A stretch of DNA of 64,000 nt from Collinsella aerofaciens (GCF_005844325.1 NZ_SPFY01000004.1:1-64000); one strand, 5' to 3'. Numbered from the stretch's first letter, positions 29,084-38,348 are shown. A program made the numbers and translations. Notes: generated by a model from the sequence alone, not told the origin.

Positions 29084-30541
29084 CTAACCGATCCAGCTGG
29101 CCGAAAGCGGGCCGCTGACGATGACCATGATGATGAGCACGATGAACACGAACGCCATCGCGCGGGGAAGCGGGGCTCCCGCAGCGACCTCTTCGCTCGG
29201 CTCGCCGGGCAGGCAATAGCCCATCCACTTGAGGAACCAGGCAAAGGTGGCGACGGTCTCGGCGACCATGATGCACACGAGCACCAGGATCGCCACGTTG
29301 CCGGCACCCACAGAAAAGCCGCCGGCGATGATCTGGAACTTCGAGAAGAACGTGTTCATGGGCGGCACGCCGGCAATGGCGAGCGCGGCGACACCAAAGC
29401 CCACGCCCGAGATCGGGTACTTCTTTACGATGCCGCGAAGCTTGGGCAGCATACGCGTACCGAGCGTAAAGGAGAACGAACCGGCGATCAGGAAGAACAG
29501 CGTCTTGGCGAAAGCATGGTTAAAGATGTGGCACACGGCGCCATCAAAGGCCAGATGGCTGCCAAAGACCGAAAGGCCCAGACCAAAGAACACATAGGAG
29601 AGCTGAGCGATCGTGGAGAAGGCCAGCAGGCGCTTCATGTCCTTTTGCGGCAGGTACATAAGGAAACCAAAGAGCATGGTGACCATGGCGTCGATAATGG
29701 CGACCCAGCCCACGATCTCGGGAATCTCGCCGGCAGAGACGAGTGCACGCGCGAACACGCACACGCCGACCTTGACCATCGAGGCGCCATGCAGATAGGC
29801 CGAAACAGGCGTCGGCGCCTCCATGGCCGAAGGCAGCCACATGTACATGGGGACCTGCGCGGACTTGGCCCAAGCGGCAAAGAGCACCAGCAGAAGGACG
29901 ATAGCCTTGAGCTTGGCGTCGAGGCCGGCAATCGCGGTGATGGCGAAGGTGCCGGTGTGGGCAAACACGATGGCGGCGCCCAGATACAGGCCGAGCGCAC
30001 CGATATGCGTGATAATCAGGGCCTTCATGCCGGCCTTCTTGGCCGTAGGCGACATGTAGTAGCTGATGAGGCCCCAAGAGCAGGCACCCGTGATCTCAAA
30101 GAACACGAGCTGGCCCAAAAGGGTCGAGCTGTACACGAGGCCGGCCATGGCGCCGATGAAGGTCGCGAGGTACGCGTAGAAGCGACGACGTGGTGCGTCG
30201 GGATGCTCACGGTTATTCTCGCTCATATAGGGAATCGAATAGATCACGACAAGCAGGCCGATACCCACAAAGGCGGGCGCGAGCAGCGTGCTCATGCGAT
30301 CGAAGGTGAATCCCATGACGAGGGTCTGCCCAAACGAGATCAGGGGGACCTGCGTGTCGGGCATGCCGGCACCAGCGAAATTCGCGGCGAGGGCGATGGT
30401 GCAGACCGTCGAGACGGCGGCACCCAAAACGCTGAACCACTTGGCGTACGGACGGGGGAACAGGGCGACGAGCACCGAGGCCACCATCGGGGCCGCGATA
30501 GCGACCAAGCCGAGAAGGGACAGACTGACTGCAAATGACAT
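29084..30541 (-). CDS. hyfD: Hydrogenase-4 membrane subunit HyfD (NuoL/M/N antiporter-like)
   Basis: 485-residue polytopic membrane protein of the complex I antiporter family, with the core MYMWLPSAMEAPTPVSAYLH and a conserved lysine in the preceding helix. It is one of three such subunits in this operon (HyfB, HyfD, HyfF), so the complex probably has three antiporter-like channels. It starts after AGAAGGGAG, 15 bases beyond hyfC. Confidence 0.92.
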   Translation of the reverse strand: MSFAVSLSLLGLVAIAAPMVASVLVALFPRPYAKWFSVLGAAVSTVCTIALAANFAGAGMPDTQVPLISFGQTLVMGFTFDRMSTLLAPAFVGIGLLVVIYSIPYMSENNREHPDAPRRRFYAYLATFIGAMAGLVYSSTLLGQLVFFEITGACSWGLISYYMSPTAKKAGMKALIITHIGALGLYLGAAIVFAHTGTFAITAIAGLDAKLKAIVLLLVLFAAWAKSAQVPMYMWLPSAMEAPTPVSAYLHGASMVKVGVCVFARALVSAGEIPEIVGWVAIIDAMVTMLFGFLMYLPQKDMKRLLAFSTIAQLSYVFFGLGLSVFGSHLAFDGAVCHIFNHAFAKTLFFLIAGSFSFTLGTRMLPKLRGIVKKYPISGVGFGVAALAIAGVPPMNTFFSKFQIIAGGFSVGAGNVAILVLVCIMVAETVATFAWFLKWMGYCLPGEPSEEVAAGAPLPRAMAFVFIVLIIMVIVSGPLSASWIG

Positions 30542-30556
30542 TGTTTCTCCCTTCTC

Positions 30557-31483
30557 CTACACGCCGACGACCACGAAGACAAACGCCAGAACGGCGATGC
30601 CCACGACGGCCCAGGTCTGATTGCCAAGCACCTTAAAACGCGAGCGCGAGCAGGAGTTTTCGATCACGCCGCATACGACAAAGTCGATCAGGCACTTCAC
30701 CAGGAAGATGACCGCGCCCAGAACGGCAGCGGCGCCCACGGTCGCTGGCTCGCCCCAGGGGACGAAGATCGCGCAGAACCAGGCGACGACCAGGACCTGC
30801 TTCATGGACATGGCGAGCTTGGCCATCGCAAGCGACGGGCCGGAAAGCTCGGCGAGCGGACCTTCCTGAAGCTCCTGCTCGGCCTCGGCCTGATCAAACG
30901 GCAGCTTGCCGAGCTCCATGTAGCAGGCAATCGCAAAGGCGATGCCGGCGAGGATCACGGCGACCGGCGCGTCTATGGCGCCCGTCATGATGTGCTGGCC
31001 CATGGTGGCGATGTCGGTGGAACCGCAAACCAGGGCGGCGGCAAACAGCGCCAGCAGCATGGACGGCTCGATGAGCACGCTCATGAGCAGCTCGCGAACG
31101 CCGCCGATACCGGCGTAGGCGTTGGATGAATCCACACCGCAGAGGGCGAAGAAGAAGCGGGCGAGCGCCAGGCTGTACATGATGGTGATGGCGTCACCAA
31201 AGACCGGGATGGGGCTTTGTGCCGTAAAGAGCGGCAGACCCATCGCGAGCATAAAGGCGACGGCGAAGAACAGCGGCGGCATAATGCGCAGCGCAAAGCT
31301 CGCGTCCTCGCTCTGGGACTCGGGGCGCGCAAAGAGCTTGGCCAGGTCGCGGTAGTCCTGCATGATGCTGGGGCCGCGACGGTTGTGCATCTTGGCGCGG
31401 ATAACGCGGCCGAGACCGGAGAAGAACGGCGCGACGGCCATGACGACCACGCCCTGCAGAACGGCAAGTACGATGTTGTTCAT
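30557..31483 (-). CDS. hyfC: Hydrogenase-4 membrane subunit HyfC (NuoH-like)
   Basis: 308-residue membrane protein homologous to NuoH/HycD, joining the soluble hydrogenase module to the membrane arm. It has about eight predicted helices and the loop motifs RRGPSIMQDYRDLAKLF and ELGKLPFDQAEAEQELQEG, typical of the quinone-site-like cavity region in NuoH relatives. The ribosome binding site GGAGGGGAG is strong. It lies 12 bases after hyfB. Confidence 0.93.
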   Translation of the reverse strand: MNNIVLAVLQGVVVMAVAPFFSGLGRVIRAKMHNRRGPSIMQDYRDLAKLFARPESQSEDASFALRIMPPLFFAVAFMLAMGLPLFTAQSPIPVFGDAITIMYSLALARFFFALCGVDSSNAYAGIGGVRELLMSVLIEPSMLLALFAAALVCGSTDIATMGQHIMTGAIDAPVAVILAGIAFAIACYMELGKLPFDQAEAEQELQEGPLAELSGPSLAMAKLAMSMKQVLVVAWFCAIFVPWGEPATVGAAAVLGAVIFLVKCLIDFVVCGVIENSCSRSRFKVLGNQTWAVVGIAVLAFVFVVVGV

Positions 31484-31495
31484 GCTCTCCCCTCC

Positions 31496-33514
31496 TTAAC
31501 CCATTTGCACGGCGAGCACGAGGAACACCACGAGTGCCGCGACGATGTAGCAGATATAGATGCTGTAGTTGCCGCCCTCGAGCTTAGTCGCGAGGTCGGC
31601 GAGCTTCTCGACACCCTTATGCGGGGCATCGACGAGAACCTTGTCGGGTACGGGCTCCACAGCCTCGGCCACACCGGTGAGCTTCTGGAAGAAGCGCGCG
31701 ATGGACCAGCAGACGGCCGTGCAGCGGTCGCGCAGCGTGTAGAGCGGCTGCATAAACCAGGACACCTCGGAGGCAAAGGTCGTGGCCACGACGGGCATAT
31801 GCTCGTTGGGAGCATAGCCGCATGCCCACGGCTGGGACTTCTGCACCTTACCGACGGTCTTGAGCTTGCGATAGCCGCAGGCAAGGCCGACGAGCACCAC
31901 GAGCGCAATAGCGATCGCGGGCGTGGAGGTGACAGCGCCGGAGTACTGGTTCATGAGCTCCATGCCCTCGGCGGCAAACACGCCACCGTACGGATGCAGC
32001 ACGGACGCGGCGACATCGACCAGCACGGGAGCGATCACGGGAGCACCAATGCCCAGCACGACGCAGATGGCCGCGAGCAGGCCCTGCGCAAACACCATGG
32101 GGGCGGGAACCTCCTTGGCATTGGCCGCGGCCTCGGAGCGGGGCGCGGAGGCAAAGGAAACGCCATAGGCCTTGACAAAGCACGTGACGGCCAGCGCGCC
32201 GGTAATGGCAAGCGCGACGGCAGCGAACACGGCCACGATCATGACGGCCTTGTCACCCTGCATGGCGGCATTAAACAGCGACTGATAGGTAAACCACTCG
32301 GACACAAAGCCGTTGAAGGGCGGGATGGCCGAGATGGCAAGCGCGCCAACGAGGAAGCAGATGGCCGTTGCCGGCATACGACGGAACAGGCCGCCCATCT
32401 TCTCCATATTGCGCGTACCCGTGGAGTACAGCAGTGCACCGGCGCCCAAGAACAGCTCGCCCTTAAACATCGCGTGGTTAAACGTGTGGTAGAGGGCGGC
32501 CATCAGAGCCAGGACGGCGATGCCGACCGAGTTGAGCGCCATAGCGGCCATGGAGGCGCCGACGCCGAGCAGAATGATGCCGATGTTCTCGACGGAGTGA
32601 TAGGCCAGCAGGCGCTTGATGTCATGCTCCTGCAGGGCGAAGGCCACGCCGAGGACCGACGAGATCGCACCGAAGACCATGACCATAAGGCCCCACCAGA
32701 CCTGAACGCCCGAGGCGGAGAGCAGGTCGAGGCCCACCTTGAGGATGCCGAAGATACCGATCTTGATCATGCCGCCGGACATGAGGGCCGACACGTTGGA
32801 CGGCGCCTCGGGATGCGCCTTGGGCAGCCAGCCGTGCAGCGGGATGATACCGGCCTTGGCGCCAAAGCCAAAGAAGGCGAGCACAAAGCACACGGATGCG
32901 ACCGCGGGGCTAAACTGCGTAGCGCGGAAATCCGCAAAGGCAAACGAGCCACCGGCGAAGTTGGTCATGGTGAGGAAGCTCGCCATGATGAGCACAAAGC
33001 CCACGTGCGCGATCACAAAGTAGAGCCAACCGCCATGGATGGAGTTCTCGTTCTCCTCGATCACGACCAGGAAGTACGAGGTCAGCGACATGAGCTCAAA
33101 GGCGACCAGGAACCAAAACACGTTGTCGGCGGTGATGACGAGCATCATGGACGCCACGAAGGTGTTAAAGAAGAAGCCGGCGCGGCCCTTTTTGCCCGGG
33201 TACTCATCAAAGTAGTTGAGACCGTAGATCGAACCGGCAAACGCAAGCACCGAGATGAGCGCCACGAACAGGCCGGACAGCTGATTGAGCAGCAGCTGGA
33301 AATGGGCAAACGGGAAAAACACGATGGTATCGACCGACGTGACATTGCCCAGCACGGCCTGGATACCGGCCACAAACGAAAGCACCGCGGCGACGGCGCC
33401 GATAAGGCAGCCGGCGGTCTTGGCGGCGTTATCGGCCTTGATCAGCAGAACCGAGGCGAGCGCACCGATGCACGAGACGGCAAGCGATGCGATAAACAAC
33501 GTCATGCTATCCAT
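31496..33514 (-). CDS. hyfB: Hydrogenase-4 membrane subunit HyfB (NuoL-like)
   Basis: 672-residue polytopic membrane protein, the largest antiporter-like subunit, with the family core LHGWLPKAHPEAPSNVSALMSGG and a C-terminal extension containing a long hydrophilic stretch and a final helix. Length matches HyfB/HycC. Its start overlaps the end of hyfA by eight bases, indicating coupled translation. Confidence 0.93.
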   Translation of the reverse strand: MDSMTLFIASLAVSCIGALASVLLIKADNAAKTAGCLIGAVAAVLSFVAGIQAVLGNVTSVDTIVFFPFAHFQLLLNQLSGLFVALISVLAFAGSIYGLNYFDEYPGKKGRAGFFFNTFVASMMLVITADNVFWFLVAFELMSLTSYFLVVIEENENSIHGGWLYFVIAHVGFVLIMASFLTMTNFAGGSFAFADFRATQFSPAVASVCFVLAFFGFGAKAGIIPLHGWLPKAHPEAPSNVSALMSGGMIKIGIFGILKVGLDLLSASGVQVWWGLMVMVFGAISSVLGVAFALQEHDIKRLLAYHSVENIGIILLGVGASMAAMALNSVGIAVLALMAALYHTFNHAMFKGELFLGAGALLYSTGTRNMEKMGGLFRRMPATAICFLVGALAISAIPPFNGFVSEWFTYQSLFNAAMQGDKAVMIVAVFAAVALAITGALAVTCFVKAYGVSFASAPRSEAAANAKEVPAPMVFAQGLLAAICVVLGIGAPVIAPVLVDVAASVLHPYGGVFAAEGMELMNQYSGAVTSTPAIAIALVVLVGLACGYRKLKTVGKVQKSQPWACGYAPNEHMPVVATTFASEVSWFMQPLYTLRDRCTAVCWSIARFFQKLTGVAEAVEPVPDKVLVDAPHKGVEKLADLATKLEGGNYSIYICYIVAALVVFLVLAVQMG

Positions 33515-34124
33515 TGTTTACGCTCCCTTCTGCTTTCTCGGACAGGCCCTGGGCCACAGCGGTAACGTCGACGACGGGACCGTTTTCGATCGAGCGCAGG
33601 CGCTTGGCCTCGTCGAGCTCGCGATCGGCCGCGCCGCCCATGACGGTCAGTGCCTTGGTGGGGCACGCCGCCACACAATGCGGGCCGTCCGGATCGAAGG
33701 CGCACAGGTCGCACTTGACAGCGCAGGTGTACTGGCCAGGAGCCCACGTAAGCAGGCTGCTCAGGGACTTAGGATACGAAGGCGTCGGGTCGCACATGCC
33801 TGCGACACCGGCGATAGACGTGCCATCGGGATGGATGGCTCCGAAGGGGCACGCGATGGCGCACAGCCTGCACCCGATGCACTCCTGCTCCTTGACGTGG
33901 ATGCGATCGCCATCGTGCTCGATGGCATTCACCGGGCAAACCTCAGCGCAGGGGGCACCCTCGCAATGGTGGCAGGCAAGGGCGGCCGAAATACCGCCGG
34001 TCTTCACGAGCGCCAGACGCGGCGTATCCTGAAGACCCTGCATCCGGTGGGCGTCGGCACAGGCGGACTGGCATGTTCCGCAGCCGATGCACCTCTCCGG
34101 GTTGATGTCGATGAAGCGGTTCAT
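33507..34124 (-). CDS. hyfA: Four-cluster ferredoxin HyfA/HycB, electron carrier from formate dehydrogenase
   Basis: 205 residues with four 4Fe-4S cysteine groups: CIGCGTCQSAC, CHHCEGAPCAEVC, CIGCRLCAIAC and the later CDLC...C...C set, the DMSO reductase B-subunit pattern. In FHL complexes this subunit docks FdhF and passes electrons to the hydrogenase. The ATG at 34124 follows GGAAGTGGGG; the codon two earlier is GTG. It is encoded 78 bases downstream of fdhF and overlaps hyfB. It is a paralogue of the hydN-like gene at 36500-37018. Confidence 0.9.
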   Translation of the reverse strand: MNRFIDINPERCIGCGTCQSACADAHRMQGLQDTPRLALVKTGGISAALACHHCEGAPCAEVCPVNAIEHDGDRIHVKEQECIGCRLCAIACPFGAIHPDGTSIAGVAGMCDPTPSYPKSLSSLLTWAPGQYTCAVKCDLCAFDPDGPHCVAACPTKALTVMGGAADRELDEAKRLRSIENGPVVDVTAVAQGLSEKAEGSVNNG

Positions 34125-34202
34125 CCCCACTTCCTTTCAAAATAACGGGCCGGGCTCCCGAACGTACGGGACGCCCGGCCCAAAAAGCCAACGAGAACGG
34201 GA

Positions 34203-36425
34203 CTACACGATTTGGTTCACGTGCGTCTCATCGTCGAACTTGGCGGCGCCGGGCTCAACGTCCTGGGGAGCGGCGGCATCCACCAGAGCCTGCTTGAGCT
34301 CGGTGTACTGACGCTCGACCTCGCCCTCGGCCCAGACCTGGTCGGCGATAGCGTCGACCTGGCAGGCGGAGAACTTGTCCTCGGGCGTATGCGAGACCGG
34401 GTCGACCTTGTGAATGGTCAGCTCGTTGCACTTGCCGATCCACCACTGGTAGGTCATATAGACCGTGCCCTTGTTGATGCGATCGCTCACGTCGGCGCGG
34501 CTGTATACCTGGCCGCGGCGGCTGTGAATCGAGACGATGTCGCCGTTCTTGATGCCGCGCGCCTGGGCGTCCGCGGGATTCATGCGGACAAAGCCGGGCT
34601 CGTCGGCGAGCAGCGCCAGCGTCTTGCAGTTGCCGGTCATCGAGCGGCAGCTGTAGTGGCCGACCTCGCGGACGGTGCACAGGATGAGCGGGTACTCATC
34701 GTCGGGAAGCTCGGATGGCGCCTCCCAGTCGTGCGCCATCAGGTTGGCGCGGCCGTCCTTGGTGGTGAACTTACCACCAGCGAACATGTCGGCCGTGCCG
34801 TGGTCGTTCACATCGGTGCTCTTGACGGGCCACTGGGCGTAGCCACCCTCGGGAGCCATCTTCTCGTAGGTTGCGCCCACAAAGTTGGGGCACAGGCTAA
34901 TGCACTCGTTCCAGATCTGCTCGGTGTTGTCGTAGTGCATGGGGTAACCCATACGCGTAGACAGGTCCGCGAAGATCTCCCAGTCGTGACGGCACTCGCC
35001 CTTGGGCGGAACAGCCGCGTCAAAGTGCTGGAAGCTACGGTCGGATGCGGTAAAGACACCCTCGTGCTCGCCCCAAGAGGTGGCAGGCAGGATGACGTCG
35101 GCGAGCATGGTCGTCTGCGTCATAAAGATGTCCTGGCAAATAAACAGATCCAGCTCGGAGAGCGTCTTGCGCATTCCGGCCGAATCGGGCTCGGTCTGCA
35201 CCGGGTCCTCGCCGTAGTTGTAGAAGCAGTGCACCTTGCCCTCGTCGACCAGGTGGCCCAGGTCGGTGAGCTTGTAGCCCTCCTCGAGCGGGAGCTTTTC
35301 CTCGGGCACGCCCCAAGCCTTGGCAAACTTGGCACGCACTGCCGGGTCGGTGACTTTCTGGTAGCCAGGGTACAGGTTGGGCAGCATGCCCATATCGCAA
35401 GAGCCCTGGACGTTATTCTGGCCACGCACGGGCGCGAGACCGGAATTGGGTTTGCCGATCTGACCGGCAACGCAGGCGATGGAGGCGATGGTGTGCACCG
35501 TCTTCAGGTTCTGCTTCTGCTGGCATACGCCCATGCCCCAGCCAATGATGGCAGAGGGCTTCGCCGTGGCGTACATCTCGGCAGCTTGGTGGATCAACGC
35601 GGGCTCGACACCCGTGATGTCCTGTACGGATTCGGGAGTGTAGTTCTTGATGGTCTCCCACCACTCGTCAAAGCCGTTCGTGTGCTCGGCGACGAATTCC
35701 TTGTCGTAGAGGCCATCGTTGACCAAGCAGTTGGCAAAGGCGTTGAGGAACGCAACATTGCAACCGTTCTTGATCGGAAGGTAGAGATCGGCGATACGCG
35801 CGGTTTCGATATGGCGCGGGTCGGCGACGATGATCTTGCAACCCTTTTCTTTGGCTCGCACGATACGCCTTGCGACGATGGGGTGCGAATCGGCAGAGTT
35901 ATAGCCGAAGAGGAAAATGCAGCCCGCATCCTCCATACCGGGGATGGAGCATGACATGCAACCTGAACCAACCGTGTCCATCAGACCGAGGACAGTAGGG
36001 CCGTGTCAAGTACGGGCGCAGTTGTCCACGCTGTGGGTGCCGATGCACGCACGCGTAAACTTCTGCATGACGTAGTTCGCCTCATTGCCGCCGCCTCGCG
36101 AAGAGCCGGTGGTCATGACAGCGTTAGGACCATATTCGTCAATTATGGCCTGCATCTTAGATGCGGTGAAATCCAGTGCCTCGTCCCAGCTTACGCGCTC
36201 AAGATCCGCGCCCTTGGTGCGGCGGATCATCGGGTGCAGTACGCGAGGAGTCAAGATCTTGGTGTCGTTGATGAAGTCGTAGCCGCTCATGCCCTTAAGG
36301 CACAGCTCGCTCTGGTTGGTGATGCCGTTGAGCGGTTCGGTACCCACGACCTGGCCATTTTGGACCAAGAGGTTAAACTGGCAACCGGCGCCGCAGTACG
36401 GGCAAATCACTTTATGCTTCTCCAT
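34203..36425 (-). CDS. fdhF: Selenocysteine-containing formate dehydrogenase H, FdhF
   Basis: Molybdopterin enzyme that oxidises formate to CO2 and feeds the hydrogenase. Two open segments (34203-35981 and 36006-36425) are one gene: the TGA at 36006-36008 lies in NCART-U-HGPTVLGLMDTV, the FdhF active-site motif. Read as selenocysteine it gives 740 residues with Sec at position 140, the same position as in E. coli FdhF. The N terminus has the 4Fe-4S ligands CPYCGAGC (C8, C11, C15) plus a later cysteine. H141 follows Sec as required. The ATG at 36425 has GGAGGGTGTC upstream. A SECIS-like hairpin follows the TGA, and all Sec machinery is in the window. Confidence 0.97.
35970..36008 (-). promoter_or_regulatory. 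Bacterial SECIS element of fdhF
   Basis: Immediately 3' of the UGA, the arms TGTCC and GGACA (within 35975-35994) enclose CTCGGTCTGAT. This presents GGUCUG as in the E. coli fdhF SECIS apical loop, 18 bases after the UGA, inside the usual distance range. It should bind the C-terminal domain of SelB. Confidence 0.8.
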
Positions 36426-36499
36426 GACACCCTCCTTCCTTTCTCTGCTACCGAATACTCGGTACTTATTTGACAATCATTGGGCCTGTCGCCCGACGC

Positions 36500-37018
36500 T
36501 TACGCCTCGTTTTCGATGGTGGCGCGGGCACGCTCGGCAGTCAGTTCCGCCAGGCGCTCCTCGTCTACCAGGGTGAGGCCCTTGGTCGGGCACGCCTCGG
36601 CACACGCCGGACCGCCGGGACGGTCCACGCACAGGTCGCACTTGAGCACGAAGCTCTTGGTCTGCGAACCCACGCGCACGTCGCCCATCAAGACGGGGAC
36701 CTGCGTGGTCGCCACACTCACGGCGCCAAAGGGGCAGGCCATGACGCAGCTCTTGCAGCCGATGCAGTTGTCCTCGTTGATGCCGATGCGATGGTTCTTT
36801 GGATCAAAGAACAAGGCGCCCGTGGGGCAGGCCTTGGCGCACGGAGCGTCCTCGCAGTGATGGCAAGCCACCGGTGCGGAGATCTCGTACGTACGCGTCA
36901 CGCGCAGGCGCGGCGCGGCGATGTTGCCGGGAATATCGTGTGCCTCGATGCACGCCGCCATACAGGTTTGGCACCCAATGCAGCGTGAAGAATCAGCCAC
37001 GACTCGTTTATTGCCCAT
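36500..37018 (-). CDS. hydN: HydN-like four-cluster ferredoxin
   Basis: 172 residues with four 4Fe-4S motifs (CIGCQTCMAAC, CHHCEDAPCAKAC, CIGCKSCVMAC and CDLC...CAEAC), like HydN or HycB. It is the first gene of the formate hydrogenlyase operon, 74 bases ahead of the fdhF start. It probably shuttles electrons from FdhF or assists its maturation. The ATG at 37018 has AGGAGGGAG seven bases upstream; the open frame to 37126 is non-coding leader. It is a paralogue of HyfA at 33507-34124. Confidence 0.88.
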   Translation of the reverse strand: MGNKRVVADSSRCIGCQTCMAACIEAHDIPGNIAAPRLRVTRTYEISAPVACHHCEDAPCAKACPTGALFFDPKNHRIGINEDNCIGCKSCVMACPFGAVSVATTQVPVLMGDVRVGSQTKSFVLKCDLCVDRPGGPACAEACPTKGLTLVDEERLAELTAERARATIENEA

Positions 37019-37070
37019 GTTGTTCACTCCCTCCTGAATCCCATGCCGGAGAGACCCTGCCGACGTTGCC

Positions 37071-37090
37071 CCGGACCGCCCGTGGTCCGG
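37071..37090 (-). promoter_or_regulatory. Hairpin in the leader of the hydN-fdhF-hyf operon
   Basis: Stem CCGGACC / GGTCCGG with a 6-base loop, 53 bases upstream of the hydN ATG. Flanking GCCGG and CCGGC could extend the folded region to about 37045-37095. It could be an attenuator or a ligand-binding leader; I could not match it to a known riboswitch consensus. Confidence 0.35.
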
Positions 37091-37196
37091 CATCGGCGTA
37101 TCGAGTGCATGCGGCGAAACAGGCACTTCGATAGAATTCCTCCAACGATATACAGGTTAAATATACGCAGTTGCAGGGGGCAAACTTGAGCATAGG

Positions 37197-37222
37197 CCCT
37201 GCAATACGGGTGTATTGCAGGG
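37197..37222. promoter_or_regulatory. Perfect 11-bp inverted repeat upstream of the formate hydrogenlyase operon
   Basis: Arms CCCTGCAATAC / GTATTGCAGGG with a 4-base centre. It lies about 180 bases upstream of hydN (minus strand) and 130 bases upstream of the promoter of the divergent toxin-antitoxin pair. Either an operator for a dimeric regulator or a terminator-like hairpin; there is no good T tract on either side, which favours an operator. The rest of 37091-37351 is A+T-richer and shows no gene. Confidence 0.5.
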
Positions 37223-37351
37223 GTTTTGGCAGGTTGGAATTATTCTCTAGAAGCTATAAAGGTGAGTGTATTACATGCGTACGCCTCAGAGATTTTTATG
37301 CGCTCTCATTTTGGATGTACTACGCTTGTATTCGTGTTTATGGTTATCAAC

Positions 37352-37379
37352 TTGAGTGAAATAAAGTAATCGTTATAAG
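37352..37379 (+). promoter_or_regulatory. Promoter of the toxin-antitoxin operon
   Basis: TTGAGT (37352-37357) and TATAAG (37374-37379) with a 16-base spacer, about 67 bases ahead of the antitoxin ATG. Confidence 0.55.
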
Positions 37380-37445
37380 ATGCTCAAGTATCGGCACATG
37401 CCGCATTTGACCGACTATATTGCACGCTCATTAAGGGGGCCAGTG

Positions 37446-37769
37446 ATGTCATCGACTCAAAAAAGAGCCATCCTGCAGGTGCGCATTCGCGAGGAAGACA
37501 AGCAGCATGCCGAGCATCTCTACGATGCCATGGGCACATCGCTCGCCGAGGCTGTCCGCTTATTTGTCGCGCAAAGCATTTTGATGCGCAAGCTCCCCTT
37601 TCAGCCGGTCGCCGTGCGCTCAAAGGACGGCACCGCCGCCTATGGATCGCTCAAAGCATATGGTGACCCCAATCGCCGCGCCGAGGAGCGCAATGCCTGG
37701 ATTGAATACCTAGCCACAGAAAGCGATGAGTCGGTTTTGGGTCCCGAGGAAGTAGATATCCATGAGTAG
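37446..37769 (+). CDS. RelB/DinJ-family ribbon-helix-helix antitoxin
   Basis: 107 residues. The N-terminal part AILQVRIREEDKQHAEHLYD followed by MGTSLAEAVRLFVAQSILMRKLPF is the RelB/DinJ ribbon-helix-helix pattern, which dimerises and binds operator DNA. The C-terminal half should wrap the toxin. The ATG at 37446 has AAGGGGG upstream; an in-frame codon at 37380 overlaps the promoter and is rejected. It overlaps the downstream PIN-domain gene by eight bases. DinJ antitoxins usually partner RelE/YafQ toxins, so a PIN partner is atypical. Confidence 0.82.
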   Translation: MSSTQKRAILQVRIREEDKQHAEHLYDAMGTSLAEAVRLFVAQSILMRKLPFQPVAVRSKDGTAAYGSLKAYGDPNRRAEERNAWIEYLATESDESVLGPEEVDIHE

Positions 37770-38238
37770 CACCATCATCGACGAGACCGTCATCCTGCGC
37801 TACCTGCTTAACGACGACGAGGTCCTGTCACCGCGCGCCGCCAAGGTCATCGCCACGCGCACCGCTCGTGTCTACCCCGAAATCATCACGCGCGTCGTGG
37901 TCACGCTGCGCGACGTCTATAAGGTTCCCCGCGTTGAGATTGCCGCGGCCATGAAAAGGCTGCTCGATGACGTCATGGTCGACGAGCCCACCGTTGTCGC
38001 CCTTGCCGTCAAACTCTTTGGCAAGACCCATATGGACTTTACCGACTGCCTCCTTGCAGCCCGAACCGCCATCTACAACGATGATGTCGTGAGCTTTAGC
38101 AAGCCCATCATCCAAGGCATGATCGATTACCGCCGCAAGCGCCAAACCGTGGCCGACGTTCGCGACCGCGCCGCCGAAGCCCGCAGCCGAAGCACCGACT
38201 CCACCATCGACAAACTCCGCCATCACGGTCGCCACTAA
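37762..38238 (+). CDS. PIN-domain protein, probable VapC-like toxin (possibly degenerate)
   Basis: 158 residues with a PIN-fold pattern: IIDETVILRYLLNDDE at the N terminus (D7) and MDFTDCLLAARTA (D92, D95). VapC-type PIN toxins are Mg-dependent RNases using four acidic residues. Here the usual EVVYVL glutamate is replaced by arginine (R44 in ITRVVVTL), and the aspartate of the C-terminal TFDK motif is serine (S113 in SFSK). E40 is nearby and might substitute. The C-terminal 40 residues are highly charged and possibly disordered. It is translationally coupled to the antitoxin. Fold call is good; activity is doubtful. Confidence 0.75.
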   Translation: MSSTIIDETVILRYLLNDDEVLSPRAAKVIATRTARVYPEIITRVVVTLRDVYKVPRVEIAAAMKRLLDDVMVDEPTVVALAVKLFGKTHMDFTDCLLAARTAIYNDDVVSFSKPIIQGMIDYRRKRQTVADVRDRAAEARSRSTDSTIDKLRHHGRH

Positions 38239-38253
38239 CCCCATCCCCACCTG

Positions 38254-38320
38254 AGTTGCGGTGAAATACGGACTGATTTATGCCTTTAAAGGCCACAACA
38301 GTCCGTATTTCACCGCAACT
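38254..38320. repeat. Palindromic repeat, copy 4
   Basis: Arms AGTTGCGGTGAAATACGGAC and complement, loop about 19 bases. It sits between convergent genes (PIN toxin on plus, AbiEi-like on minus), so it may serve as a bidirectional terminator. Confidence 0.87.
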
Positions 38321-38348
38321 TATTGAAGGTGGACCGCGAACGATTTCG

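Noticed and set aside
34203..36476. fdhF as two genes or a nonsense-mutated pseudogene
   Set aside because: The stop is TGA exactly at the selenocysteine position, followed by a SECIS-like hairpin, and selA, selB, selC and selD are present.
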